Position numbers and translations under genes: made by a program. A stretch of 64,000 nt of DNA. Origin: Rugamonas fusca (GTDB lineage: Bacteria > Pseudomonadota > Gammaproteobacteria > Burkholderiales > Burkholderiaceae_D). The stretch spans positions 47,421 to 111,420 of the forward strand of contig NZ_JACEZS010000020.1 in assembly GCF_014042365.1 (NCBI RefSeq), read 5' to 3'. A model generated the notes under the pieces. The model did not search any database. It was not told the DNA's origin and was given only the letters and a program-made list of their open reading frames with translations. Positions 1-7,947 of the stretch are shown piece by piece. Each line of letters starts with the position of its first letter. Position 1 is the stretch's first letter.

Positions 1-1
1 G

Positions 2-160
2 GAATACGCGGACGGCTTCGGCCTGGCCCGCTCGTCCAACACCACGCCGGTGATCGTGATGCGCTTCGAGGCCGAGACCCCGGACGCGCTGGTGCGCATC
101 CAGGGCCAGTTCAAGCGCGTGATCCTGGCCGCCAAGCCGGACGCGGTCCTGCCGTTCTGA
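2..160 (+). CDS. Phosphomannomutase/phosphoglucomutase, C-terminal end only
   Basis: The last 52 codons of a gene that begins left of the window. The reading frame gives EYADGFGLARSSNTTPVIV followed by a stretch containing MRFEAET, which is the phosphate-binding C-terminal domain of alpha-D-phosphohexomutases; the R-S-S-N-T segment contacts the sugar phosphate. The enzyme interconverts hexose 6- and 1-phosphates for LPS or exopolysaccharide precursors. It ends one base before the ATG of waaC, so the two are probably cotranscribed. Whether the substrate is mannose or glucose phosphate cannot be judged from this fragment. Confidence 0.8.
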   Translation, partial: EYADGFGLARSSNTTPVIVMRFEAETPDALVRIQGQFKRVILAAKPDAVLPF

Positions 161-161
161 C

Positions 162-1172
162 ATGGTGGGCGCGCAAGCGGGCGGCAAGCGGCCGCTCAAC
201 ATCCTGCTGGTGCGCGTCTCGTCGCTGGGCGACGTGCTGCACAACCTGCCGATGGTGGCCGACATCGCGCGCCACTACCCGCACGCCAATATCGACTGGG
301 TGGTGGAGGAGGGCTATGTGAGCCTGGTGCGGCTCAACGCCCGCGTGCGCACCATCATCCCGTTCGCGCTGCGGCGCTGGCGCAAGAGCCTGGGCAAGCC
401 CGAAACGCGGGCCGAGATCCGCGCCTTCTTCCGCACCTTGCGCCAGCAGCAGTACGACTACGTATTTGACACCCAGGGTTTGCTCAAGACGGGCATCATC
501 ATGGGCGCCGCGCGCATCGTCAAAGGCGGCCACAAGGTGGGGCTGGCCAACGGCAGCGAAGGCTCGGGCTATGAGGGCATCTCGCGCTGGTTCCATACCG
601 ACAGCATCCCCACCGATCCGCGCACCCATGCCGTGGCCCGTGGCCGCATCGTGGCCGGCGCCGCGCTTGGCTACCCGGTCGATACGCCGGCCGATTTCGG
701 CCTGCCGGCCGTCTCGCCGGACGAGCCTCGGCCGGACTGGATGCCGGCCACGCCCTACGCCGTCTACTTCCACGGCACCGCGCGCGACGCCAAGAAATGG
801 GCGCCGCAAAACTGGATAGAACTGGGCCGGCAATTGGCGCCCATGCCCATCCTGCTGCCGTGGGGCTCGGACAAGGAAAAGGCGGAAGCCGAACACCTGG
901 CCGCCAACCTGCCCAACGCGCGCGTGCTGCCCCGGCTGTCGATGGCCGACGCCACGCTGCTGGCGCGTCATGCGGCGCTGGCCATCGGTGTCGATACGGG
1001 CCTGACCCACATCGCCGCCGCCTTCACGGTGCCGACGGTGGAAATCTACGCCGACTCGCCGCGCTGGAAGACCGAGGGCAACTGGTCGCCCAAGATCATC
1101 AACCTGGGCGACCGTGGCGCGCCGCCCTCCGTGGCCGAAGTGCTGGCCGCCGCCCGCACGCTGCTGGCCTGA
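162..1172 (+). CDS. waaC: Lipopolysaccharide heptosyltransferase I
   Basis: Adds the first L-glycero-D-manno-heptose to Kdo2-lipid A on the cytoplasmic face of the inner membrane. The 336-residue product has the GT-B heptosyltransferase layout. After about ten extra residues comes the N-terminal strand-loop ILLVRVSSLGDVLHNLP, then GYEGISRWF in the middle, and in the C-terminal nucleotide-sugar domain GVDTGLTHIAAAF with a conserved Asp, Thr and His. The ATG lies one base after the preceding stop, and waaA starts two bases after its own stop, so this is a tight LPS-core operon. The heptose enzyme gmhB lies nearby on the other strand. A slightly later start is possible because homologues usually begin close to the ILLVR strand. 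Confidence 0.93.
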   Translation: MVGAQAGGKRPLNILLVRVSSLGDVLHNLPMVADIARHYPHANIDWVVEEGYVSLVRLNARVRTIIPFALRRWRKSLGKPETRAEIRAFFRTLRQQQYDYVFDTQGLLKTGIIMGAARIVKGGHKVGLANGSEGSGYEGISRWFHTDSIPTDPRTHAVARGRIVAGAALGYPVDTPADFGLPAVSPDEPRPDWMPATPYAVYFHGTARDAKKWAPQNWIELGRQLAPMPILLPWGSDKEKAEAEHLAANLPNARVLPRLSMADATLLARHAALAIGVDTGLTHIAAAFTVPTVEIYADSPRWKTEGNWSPKIINLGDRGAPPSVAEVLAAARTLLA

Positions 1173-1174
1173 CC

Positions 1175-2476
1175 ATGCGCATCTTCTACTCCGTGATGTG
1201 GGCGCTGGCGCTGCCGCTGGTGCTGCTGCGCCTGTGGCTGCGGGGCCGCAAGGAACCGGGTTACCGCCAGCACTGGGGTGAGCGGCTGGGCTTCTATGGC
1301 GCCGATCGAGAGAAGGCGCCGCTGTCGATCTGGGTGCACGCCGTCTCGGTCGGTGAAACGCGCGCCGCCGAACCGCTGGTTGACGCGCTGCTGGCCCAGT
1401 ATCCCAACAGCCGCATCGTGCTGACCCACATGACGCCGACGGGCCGCGCCACCGGCAAGGCGCTGTTCGCCAAACATGGCGCGCGGCTGGTGCAATCCTA
1501 CCTGCCGTACGACACGGCCGGCATGGTGCGCCGCTTCATCCGCCATTTCCAGCCCCGCATCTGCATCCTGATGGAGACGGAAGTGTGGCCCAACCTGATC
1601 GGCCAGTGCGTGCGCGCGCAGGTGCCGGTGGTGCTGGCCAATGCCCGCCTGTCGGAACGGTCGCTGCGCAAGGCATCGCGCTTTGGCAGTTTGCTGGTGG
1701 ACGCGGCGCGCGGCATTTCGCTGGTGGCGGCGCAGACCGGGGCCGACGCGGCGCGCGTGCGTGCGCTGGGCGTGGCCAACGTGGCCGTCACGGGCAGCAT
1801 CAAGTTCGACGTGGTGGTGCCGCAGGCGGCGCTGGACACGGGCGCCGCCCTGCGCGCCCACATCGGCGCGCGACCCGTGCTGCTGTGCGCCAGCACGCGC
1901 GAGGGCGAGGAAGTGCTGATTCTCGATGCGTTCCGGCAGGCGCGCGCCGCGCTGCCGGCGGATGTGCTGCTGTTGCTGGTGCCGCGCCACCCGCAGCGCT
2001 TCGATGAAGTGGCAAAGCTGGTCGCCGAGCGCGGCCTGCACGTACAACGCCGCAGCGGCCTGCAATTGAACGGCGGCCCCGCGCTGCCGGCCCAGGTGGA
2101 CGTACTGCTGGGCGACTCGATGGGTGAAATGTTCGCCTATTACGCGGCCTGCGATTGCGCTTTCGTGGGCGGCAGCCTGCTGCCGCTGGGCGGCCAGAAC
2201 CTGATCGAGCCGGCCGCGCTGGGCAAGCCGGTGCTGATCGGCCCCCACACCTTCAACTTCGCGCTGGTGACGGAAGACGCGCTGGCCGCCGGCGGCGCGC
2301 TGCGGGTGGCCGACGCCGCCGAGCTGATGGCACAGGCGGCCCATCTGCTGGGCGACGGCGCCGCGCGCGCCGCCATGGGCGCCCGTGCGCAGGCTTTCGC
2401 CAACCAGCACCGCGGCGCCACGGCCCGCACGCTGGCTTTGCTGCCGGCGCTCACCTCGGGCGTGTCAGGTAAATAA
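1175..2476 (+). CDS. waaA: 3-deoxy-D-manno-octulosonic acid (Kdo) transferase
   Basis: Transfers Kdo from CMP-Kdo to lipid IVA, the first step of LPS inner-core assembly. The start ATG two bases after the waaC stop gives 433 residues, the usual WaaA length; the open frame extends further upstream only as an out-of-frame shadow of waaC. An N-terminal hydrophobic anchor (residues 1-20) is followed by WVHAVSVGETRAAEPLV with the catalytic-region Glu, then CILMETEVWPNLI, and near the C-terminus the nucleotide-binding GGQNLIEPAALGKPVLIGPH. The last 12 bases overlap the convergent YgjP-like gene. Acceptor specificity (one or two Kdo residues) is not readable from sequence. Confidence 0.94.
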   Translation: MRIFYSVMWALALPLVLLRLWLRGRKEPGYRQHWGERLGFYGADREKAPLSIWVHAVSVGETRAAEPLVDALLAQYPNSRIVLTHMTPTGRATGKALFAKHGARLVQSYLPYDTAGMVRRFIRHFQPRICILMETEVWPNLIGQCVRAQVPVVLANARLSERSLRKASRFGSLLVDAARGISLVAAQTGADAARVRALGVANVAVTGSIKFDVVVPQAALDTGAALRAHIGARPVLLCASTREGEEVLILDAFRQARAALPADVLLLLVPRHPQRFDEVAKLVAERGLHVQRRSGLQLNGGPALPAQVDVLLGDSMGEMFAYYAACDCAFVGGSLLPLGGQNLIEPAALGKPVLIGPHTFNFALVTEDALAAGGALRVADAAELMAQAAHLLGDGAARAAMGARAQAFANQHRGATARTLALLPALTSGVSGK

Positions 2477-3511
2477 TACCGGCAATTCCTGCGCGCGCCT
2501 GCGCAGCAGGTTGCGCGCTTCCTCGTATTCCGGGTAGATCAGGCCCACCGTGTTCCAGAAGCGCGCGCTGTGGTTCATTTCCAGCAGGTGCGACAGTTCG
2601 TGCGCCACCACGTAGTCGATCAGCGGCAGCGAGAAGTGGATCAGCTTCCAGTTCAGCCGTATCTTGCGCTCCACCGTGCACGAGCCCCAGCGCGTGCCGG
2701 CCGAGGACAGCGCGAACGAGTGGTAGCGCACGCCCAGCCGGGCCGCATACAGGTCCAGCCGCTGCTCGAACAGCAGCCTGGCTTCCTGCTGCATCCACGC
2801 CTTCACCCGTTCCTTGAGCAGCAGCTCCGTGGCGCCGGGGATCAGCACCATGGACAGCTCGCGCGTAGCCGGGTTGTACGCGCTGCGGTTACGTCCTCCC
2901 ACCAGCAGGCGCAGCGTGATGTCGCCGCCCAGGTAGGGCAGCTGGGCGCCATCGACCCATTCGATGGGCGGCTTTTCCAGCCGCGCCGCGCGCCGTTCGC
3001 GCCGTTCGTGCAGCTTGCTCAGTATCCAGTGCTGCTTGGTGCGGATGGCGTTGTCGATCTCCGTGATGCTGACGCGCTTGGGCGCCGTCACGCGCAGGCC
3101 GTCGTCGTCGATCATGAAGCCGATCGAGCGGCGGGTGGAGCGGCGCAGCGTGTATTCGAGCACGAACTGGCCGACCAGCAGCTGGCGCTTGGGGGGCAGT
3201 TCGGTGGTTGGCGGCGCGGACGGCCGGACGGGGATGGCGGTGGGTGGTGCGGCGGGGGTGATGGTGACAGGTGGCGTCCATGGCGGCGCGCCGGTACGCA
3301 CGGGTGGGCTGGCCGTCTCCGGCGTGCGCAGCAGGTTGGCCGTGTGGGGCGTGGCGGCCGGTGCGGGCGCTTCCTGCCCGAACAGGTCCAGCTGCCGGCG
3401 CGCCGCGTCCGACGCCGCGTCCTGCGGCGCCGGTTTGACGGCCGTGGCCAGGTCGTCTAGCCAGCGCTGTAGGCGTGGGGCGAAATGACGCGCATTTCTG
3501 ATTCTATCCAA
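2465..3511 (-). CDS. YgjP/DUF45 family M48-like metal-dependent hydrolase
   Basis: A zinc metallohydrolase of the YgjP (WLM / SprT-like, DUF45) family; the substrate is unknown. The C-terminal half is well conserved: GTRWGSCT, then IDYVVAHELSHLLEMNHS with the HExxH zinc motif, then FWNTV. The N-terminal 110 or so residues are proline- and alanine-rich and probably disordered. No ATG exists at a sensible position in this frame. I chose the TTG at 3511-3509, preceded by AGGTGG at good spacing, which overlaps the end of plsC by 55 bases. A shorter form from another non-ATG codon is possible. The 3' end overlaps waaA by 12 bases. Confidence 0.8.
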   Translation of the reverse strand: MDRIRNARHFAPRLQRWLDDLATAVKPAPQDAASDAARRQLDLFGQEAPAPAATPHTANLLRTPETASPPVRTGAPPWTPPVTITPAAPPTAIPVRPSAPPTTELPPKRQLLVGQFVLEYTLRRSTRRSIGFMIDDDGLRVTAPKRVSITEIDNAIRTKQHWILSKLHERRERRAARLEKPPIEWVDGAQLPYLGGDITLRLLVGGRNRSAYNPATRELSMVLIPGATELLLKERVKAWMQQEARLLFEQRLDLYAARLGVRYHSFALSSAGTRWGSCTVERKIRLNWKLIHFSLPLIDYVVAHELSHLLEMNHSARFWNTVGLIYPEYEEARNLLRRRAQELPVLFT

Positions 3512-4197
3512 TTTTCCACCTGTTGCATCATGCTGTCCGGCGTCTGGCCTTCCGGTGAAATCGGCTTGCCGATCGATACCGTGATCAGGCCCGGACGTTT
3601 GATAAACGAGTTCTTGGGCCAGCATTCGCCGGAGTTGTGCGCGATCGGCACCACCACGGCGCCGGTCGCGATGGCCAGGCGCGTACCGCCGCTCTTGTAC
3701 TTGCCTGCCTGTCCGACCGGGATGCGGGTCCCTTCGGGGAACATGATAATCCATTGGCCGTCCTTCAGGCGACGTTTGCCATGCCGCACCACATCCTTGA
3801 AGGCGTTCTTGCCCTTGTTGCGGTCGATGGGGATCATGCGCAGCAGCGCCATGGCCCAGCCGAAGAACGGAATGTAGAGGATCTCCTTCTTGAACACGAA
3901 CACCAGCGGGCGCGGCATGTTCGGCAGCAGGAAGATGGTTTCCCACGCCGACTGGTGCTTCGACAGCACCACGGCCGGCGCATCGGGATAATTCTCGGCG
4001 CCCTTGACCTGGTAGCGGATGCCGCAGATCACCTTGGCGCACCAGATCATGAACACGTTCCAGCGCGCCGTGACCCAGAAGCGTTTGTTGTAAGGCAGGG
4101 GCGCGGCCAGGAAGCAGACGCAGGCCCAGACGACGGTCGACACGACCATGATGAACATGAACAGCAAGGAACGCAGGAATAAAACGGTATGACGCAA
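3457..4197 (-). CDS. plsC: 1-acyl-sn-glycerol-3-phosphate acyltransferase
   Basis: Acylates lysophosphatidic acid to phosphatidic acid at the inner membrane. The signatures are KHQSAWETIF (catalytic HX4E/D box), the arginine-containing block DRNKGKNAF, and FPEGTRIPVG (acyl-acceptor site); a membrane segment covers about residues 5-30. The open frame reaches 4254 (ATG), which would overlap gmhB. I prefer the TTG at 4197-4195, preceded by GGAGA at proper spacing and giving LRHTVLFLRSLLF, as in related proteins. Length is 246 residues. It sits between gmhB and the YgjP-like gene on the same strand, an arrangement often seen in Burkholderiales. Confidence 0.9.
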   Translation of the reverse strand: MRHTVLFLRSLLFMFIMVVSTVVWACVCFLAAPLPYNKRFWVTARWNVFMIWCAKVICGIRYQVKGAENYPDAPAVVLSKHQSAWETIFLLPNMPRPLVFVFKKEILYIPFFGWAMALLRMIPIDRNKGKNAFKDVVRHGKRRLKDGQWIIMFPEGTRIPVGQAGKYKSGGTRLAIATGAVVVPIAHNSGECWPKNSFIKRPGLITVSIGKPISPEGQTPDSMMQQVENWIESEMRVISPHAYSAG

Positions 4198-4234
4198 TGC
4201 GGTCTCCAGGACTCTATTTTCGATGTGATGAGGA

Positions 4235-4813
4235 TTATTCGGCCGCCGGCGCACTGGCCGCCGCCGTCTTGAGCAGATGGCTGACGGTGGCCGCCAGGTC
4301 CGGGAACACCATGGTGCCCGGCGGCAGGCCGCCCGTGCTGTGGGTCTTCTCGCCTTTGCCGGTCAACACCAGGAAAGGCACGCAGCCCCGGTTGTAGCCG
4401 GCCTGCAGGTCGCGCAGCGAATCGCCCACGGTGGGCACGCCCTTCAGGTTGACCTGGTAGCGCTTGGCGATTTCGTCGAACATGCCGGACTTGGGCTTGC
4501 GGCAGTCGCAGCTGTCGGCCGCCGCGTGCGGGCAGAAGAACACGGCGTCGATGGTGGCGCCCACCTGCTGCGCCAGCATGTGCATCTTCTGGTGGATGGC
4601 GTTGAGGACCGACATGTCGAAGTACTCGCGGGCGATGCCCGACTGGTTCGACGCCACCACCACCCGGTAGCCAGCCTGGTTCAGGCGGGCGATCGCTTCC
4701 AGCGAACCGGGGATGGCGTGCCACTCGGCCGGTGACTTGATGAAGTCCGGCGAGTCATGGTTGATCACGCCATCGCGGTCGAGGATGATCAGTTTGAGCG
4801 CCGGCGCTCCCAT
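4235..4813 (-). CDS. gmhB: D-glycero-beta-D-manno-heptose 1,7-bisphosphate 7-phosphatase
   Basis: A HAD-superfamily phosphatase that dephosphorylates heptose bisphosphate on the way to ADP-heptose, the donor used by the neighbouring WaaC. The 192-residue product has HAD motif I, IILDRDGVINHD, motif II VVVASNQSGIARE, the zinc-binding loop with CPHAAADSCDCRKPK (Cys/His ligands), and motif III GDSLRDLQAG. ATG at 4813 lies one base from the glyS stop, so it is probably read through from glyQS. Length and all catalytic residues look intact. Confidence 0.93.
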   Translation of the reverse strand: MGAPALKLIILDRDGVINHDSPDFIKSPAEWHAIPGSLEAIARLNQAGYRVVVASNQSGIAREYFDMSVLNAIHQKMHMLAQQVGATIDAVFFCPHAAADSCDCRKPKSGMFDEIAKRYQVNLKGVPTVGDSLRDLQAGYNRGCVPFLVLTGKGEKTHSTGGLPPGTMVFPDLAATVSHLLKTAAASAPAAE

Positions 4814-4814
4814 C

Positions 4815-6923
4815 TCAGGCCGCCAGCTTGGAAATGTCGGCCACGCGGTTCATCATGCCGTGCAGCGACGACAGCAGGGCCAGGCGGTTGTTGCGCAGGG
4901 CGACATCGTCGGCCATCACCATCACGTCGTTGAAGAAGGCATCCACGTCGTCGCGCAGCTGGGCCAGCGTCTTGAGCGTGCCGGCGAAGTCGCCGCGGGC
5001 GAACGCCGCGTCCACTTCCGGCTGCACGCGGGTGACGGCGGCGGCCAGGTTCTTCTCGGCCGTGTCCTGCAGCAGGGCGGGGTTGACGCCCGCGTTGCCG
5101 CTTTGCGCCAGCGCTTCCTCGTTCTTCTTCAGGATGTTGGTGATGCGCTTGTTGGCGGCCGCCAGCGAGGCGCTCTCCGGCAGGGCGGCGAAGGCCTGCA
5201 CGGCTTCCAGGCGCTGCACGATGTCGTCCAGGCGGTCCGGGTTCTGGGCCACCACGGCTTCGATCTCGTTGGGCGAGAAGCCGCGCTCGCGCAGCATGCC
5301 GCGCAGGCGGTCGAGCATGAAGGCCGTCACTTCGGCGGCTGGGTTCTTGAAGCCGGGGATGGCGACGAATTCGGCGGCGGCGTCGGCCAGCACGGCGCTG
5401 ATGGCCAGCGGCAGGCGTTTTTCCACCAGCATGCGCAGCACGCCCAGGGCGTGGCGGCGCAGCGCGAACGGGTCCTTGTCGCCGGTCGGCTGCAGGCCGA
5501 TGGCCCAGATGCCGACCAGGGTTTCGAGCTTGTCGGCCAGCGCCACGGCGGTGCCGGTGGCGGTGGTGGGCAGGGCGTCGCCGGCGAAGCGCGGCTGGTA
5601 GTGCTCGGAGGCGGCCAGCGCCACTTCCTCGTGCTCGCCGTCGTGGCGGGCGTAGTAGGTGCCCATGATGCCTTGCAGCTCAGGGAATTCGCCCACCATG
5701 TCGGTCAGCAGGTCGGCCTTGGCCAGCATGGCGCCGCGGCTGGCCAGCGCCACGTCCGCGCCCAGCGCGTGGGCGATGGCGGCGGCCAGCGCCGTGACGC
5801 GCTCGCTGCGCTCGGCCTGGGTGCCCAGCTTGTTGTGGTAGACCACGTTCTTCAGCAGCGGCAGGCGCGAACCGAGGCTCTTCTTCTTGTCCTGCTCGAA
5901 GAAGAACTTGGCGTCCGACAGGCGCGGGCGCACCACGCGCTCGTTGCCGCCGACGATGGCGTCCGGCGTGGCCGTGGCGATGTTGGAGACGATCAGGAAG
6001 CGCGAACGCAGCTTGCCTTGCGCGTCCGTCAGCGCGAAGTATTTCTGGTTGGTCTGCATGGTCAGGATCAGGCATTCCTGCGGCACGGCCAGGAACTGTT
6101 CCTCGAAGTGGCACTCGTAGACCACGGGCCACTCGACCAGCGCCGTCACTTCATCGAGCAGCGCTTCGGGCATCAGCACCTGGTCGGCGCCGGCTTTTTC
6201 CAGCAGGGCGGCGCGGATCTTTTCCTTGCGGGCCTCGAAGCTGGGCACCACCTTGCCCTGTTCGGCCAGGGTGGCGGCGTAGCTGTCGGCGTTGGCGATG
6301 GTGATGCTGCGGCTGCCGTCGGCCATCAGGAAGCGGTGGCCCAGCGTCGTGTTGGAAGCCGTCAGGCCCAGCAGCGTCAGCGGCAGCACGGTGGCGCCGT
6401 GCAGGGCGATCAGGCTGTGGGCCGGGCGCACGAAGTTGACGGTGGCGCCGTCCGGGCGCTGGTAGCTCATCAGCTTGGGGATGGGCAGCTTGGCCGCCGA
6501 TTCCTCCAGCGCTGCCTGCAGGCCGGTCTGCAGCGCGCTGCCGGCGGCCGTGTAGGTGTAGAAGAAGCTTTCTGCCTTGCCGTCCTGGGCCCGTTCCAGC
6601 TGGTCCACGGTCAGGTCGGGGAAGCCCAGCGCGGCCAGCTTCTTGGCCAGCGGCGCCGTGCCGTTGCCGTTCGCGTCCAGCGCCACGCTCACGGGCAGCA
6701 CTTTCTCGCGGATCGATTTGTCAGGCGAAGTGGCGCGCACGCCGGTGATGGAGACGGCCAGCCGGCGCGGCGTGGCGTAGGTGGTGGCGACGCTGTCGGC
6801 TTCCAGGAAGTCGCGCGATTTGAGGCCGTTGACGATGCCGGCGGCGAAGGCGGCGCCCAGCTTGGCCAGCGCCTTGGGCGGCAGTTCTTCGGTCAGCAGT
6901 TCGATTAAGAGAGTCTGGTTCAT
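4815..6923 (-). CDS. glyS: Glycine-tRNA ligase, beta subunit
   Basis: The large subunit of the heterotetrameric bacterial glycyl-tRNA synthetase; it supplies tRNA recognition through an HD-like region and a C-terminal anticodon-binding domain. The 702 residues fit the family. It starts MNQTLLIELLTEELPPKAL, typical of GlyS, and contains FEARKEKIRAALLE, LTMQTNQKYFALTD and the KADLLTDMVGEFPELQGIMG block. It lies 21 bases after glyQ and just before gmhB, forming a glyQ-glyS-gmhB-plsC transcription unit. A long reading frame on the opposite strand is a codon-bias artefact. Confidence 0.96.
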   Translation of the reverse strand: MNQTLLIELLTEELPPKALAKLGAAFAAGIVNGLKSRDFLEADSVATTYATPRRLAVSITGVRATSPDKSIREKVLPVSVALDANGNGTAPLAKKLAALGFPDLTVDQLERAQDGKAESFFYTYTAAGSALQTGLQAALEESAAKLPIPKLMSYQRPDGATVNFVRPAHSLIALHGATVLPLTLLGLTASNTTLGHRFLMADGSRSITIANADSYAATLAEQGKVVPSFEARKEKIRAALLEKAGADQVLMPEALLDEVTALVEWPVVYECHFEEQFLAVPQECLILTMQTNQKYFALTDAQGKLRSRFLIVSNIATATPDAIVGGNERVVRPRLSDAKFFFEQDKKKSLGSRLPLLKNVVYHNKLGTQAERSERVTALAAAIAHALGADVALASRGAMLAKADLLTDMVGEFPELQGIMGTYYARHDGEHEEVALAASEHYQPRFAGDALPTTATGTAVALADKLETLVGIWAIGLQPTGDKDPFALRRHALGVLRMLVEKRLPLAISAVLADAAAEFVAIPGFKNPAAEVTAFMLDRLRGMLRERGFSPNEIEAVVAQNPDRLDDIVQRLEAVQAFAALPESASLAAANKRITNILKKNEEALAQSGNAGVNPALLQDTAEKNLAAAVTRVQPEVDAAFARGDFAGTLKTLAQLRDDVDAFFNDVMVMADDVALRNNRLALLSSLHGMMNRVADISKLAA

Positions 6924-6944
6924 ATCGTTTCTATTCTTTTCGGC

Positions 6945-7856
6945 TCAGGCGGCGGTGGCGGAGGCGGGCAGCATGGGGAAGCCCAGGCGCTCACGCGAGT
7001 CGTAATAAGCTTGCGCCACCAGGCGCGACAGCGTGCGCACGCGGCCGATGTAGGCGGCGCGCTCGGTCACGGAAATGGCGCCGCGCGCGTCCAGCATGTT
7101 GAAGCTGTGCGACGCTTTCATGATCTGTTCGTAGGCCGGCAGCGTCAGTTGCAGTTCGATCAGGCGCTTGGCTTCCGATTCGTGGTTGGCGAACTGGGCG
7201 AACAGCAATTCCGTGTTGGCGTGCTCGAAGTTGTAGGTCGATTGCTCCACCTCGTTCTGGTGGAACACGTCGCCGTAGGTCAGCTTCTTGGTCACGCCGT
7301 TTTCTTCCCACTCGGTCCACACCAGGTCGTACACGTTTTCCACGCCTTGCAGGTACATGGCCAGGCGCTCGATGCCGTAGGTGATCTCGCCCAGCACGGG
7401 CTTGCAATCGAGGCCGCCCACTTGCTGGAAGTAGGTGAACTGGGTCACTTCCATGCCGTTCAGCCACACTTCCCAGCCCAGGCCCCAGGCGCCCAGGGTC
7501 GGGCTTTCCCAGTCATCCTCGACGAAGCGCACGTCGTTCTGCTTCAGGTCCAGGCCCAGCGCCTCGAGCGAACCGAGGTACAGGTCCAGGATGTTTTCCG
7601 GCGCCGGCTTGAGCACCACCTGGTACTGGTAGTAGTGCTGCAGGCGGTTCGGGTTCTCGCCGTAGCGGCCATCCTTGGGGCGGCGCGATGGCTGCACATA
7701 GGCCGCGCGCCATGGCTCGGGGCCGATCGCGCGCAGGAACGTCCCGGTGTGGAAGGTGCCGGCACCCACTTCCATGTCGTAGGGCTGGAGCAGGGCGCAG
7801 CCTTGCTTGTCCCAGTAGGTTTGCAAGGTCAGGATAATTTGTTGAAATGTGAGCAT
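6945..7856 (-). CDS. glyQ: Glycine-tRNA ligase, alpha subunit
   Basis: The catalytic subunit of alpha2beta2 glycyl-tRNA synthetase, a class II aminoacyl-tRNA synthetase. The start MLTFQQIILTLQTYWDKQG matches the family; the open frame reaches back to 7889 but that extension is not family-like. Class II motifs are visible in AIGPEPWRAAYVQPSRRPKD and GLGWEVWLNGMEVTQFTYFQ. At 303 residues the length is normal. It is the first gene of the glyQS-gmhB-plsC run; lnt lies about 90 bases upstream on the same strand. Confidence 0.96.
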   Translation of the reverse strand: MLTFQQIILTLQTYWDKQGCALLQPYDMEVGAGTFHTGTFLRAIGPEPWRAAYVQPSRRPKDGRYGENPNRLQHYYQYQVVLKPAPENILDLYLGSLEALGLDLKQNDVRFVEDDWESPTLGAWGLGWEVWLNGMEVTQFTYFQQVGGLDCKPVLGEITYGIERLAMYLQGVENVYDLVWTEWEENGVTKKLTYGDVFHQNEVEQSTYNFEHANTELLFAQFANHESEAKRLIELQLTLPAYEQIMKASHSFNMLDARGAISVTERAAYIGRVRTLSRLVAQAYYDSRERLGFPMLPASATAA

Positions 7857-7947
7857 CTTGTTTGATCGGTAGCGCGCAGCGGGGCGCAACGGTTGCAGTT
7901 TCGCTAAAGCGGCTAATTTTAGCGGGTTTTGGGGGCGGTAGTAGAGA

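Noticed and set aside
4713..6908. A 731-codon open frame on the + strand opposite glyS
   Set aside because: His/Gln/Gly/Val-biased shadow of glyS with no recognisable domain.
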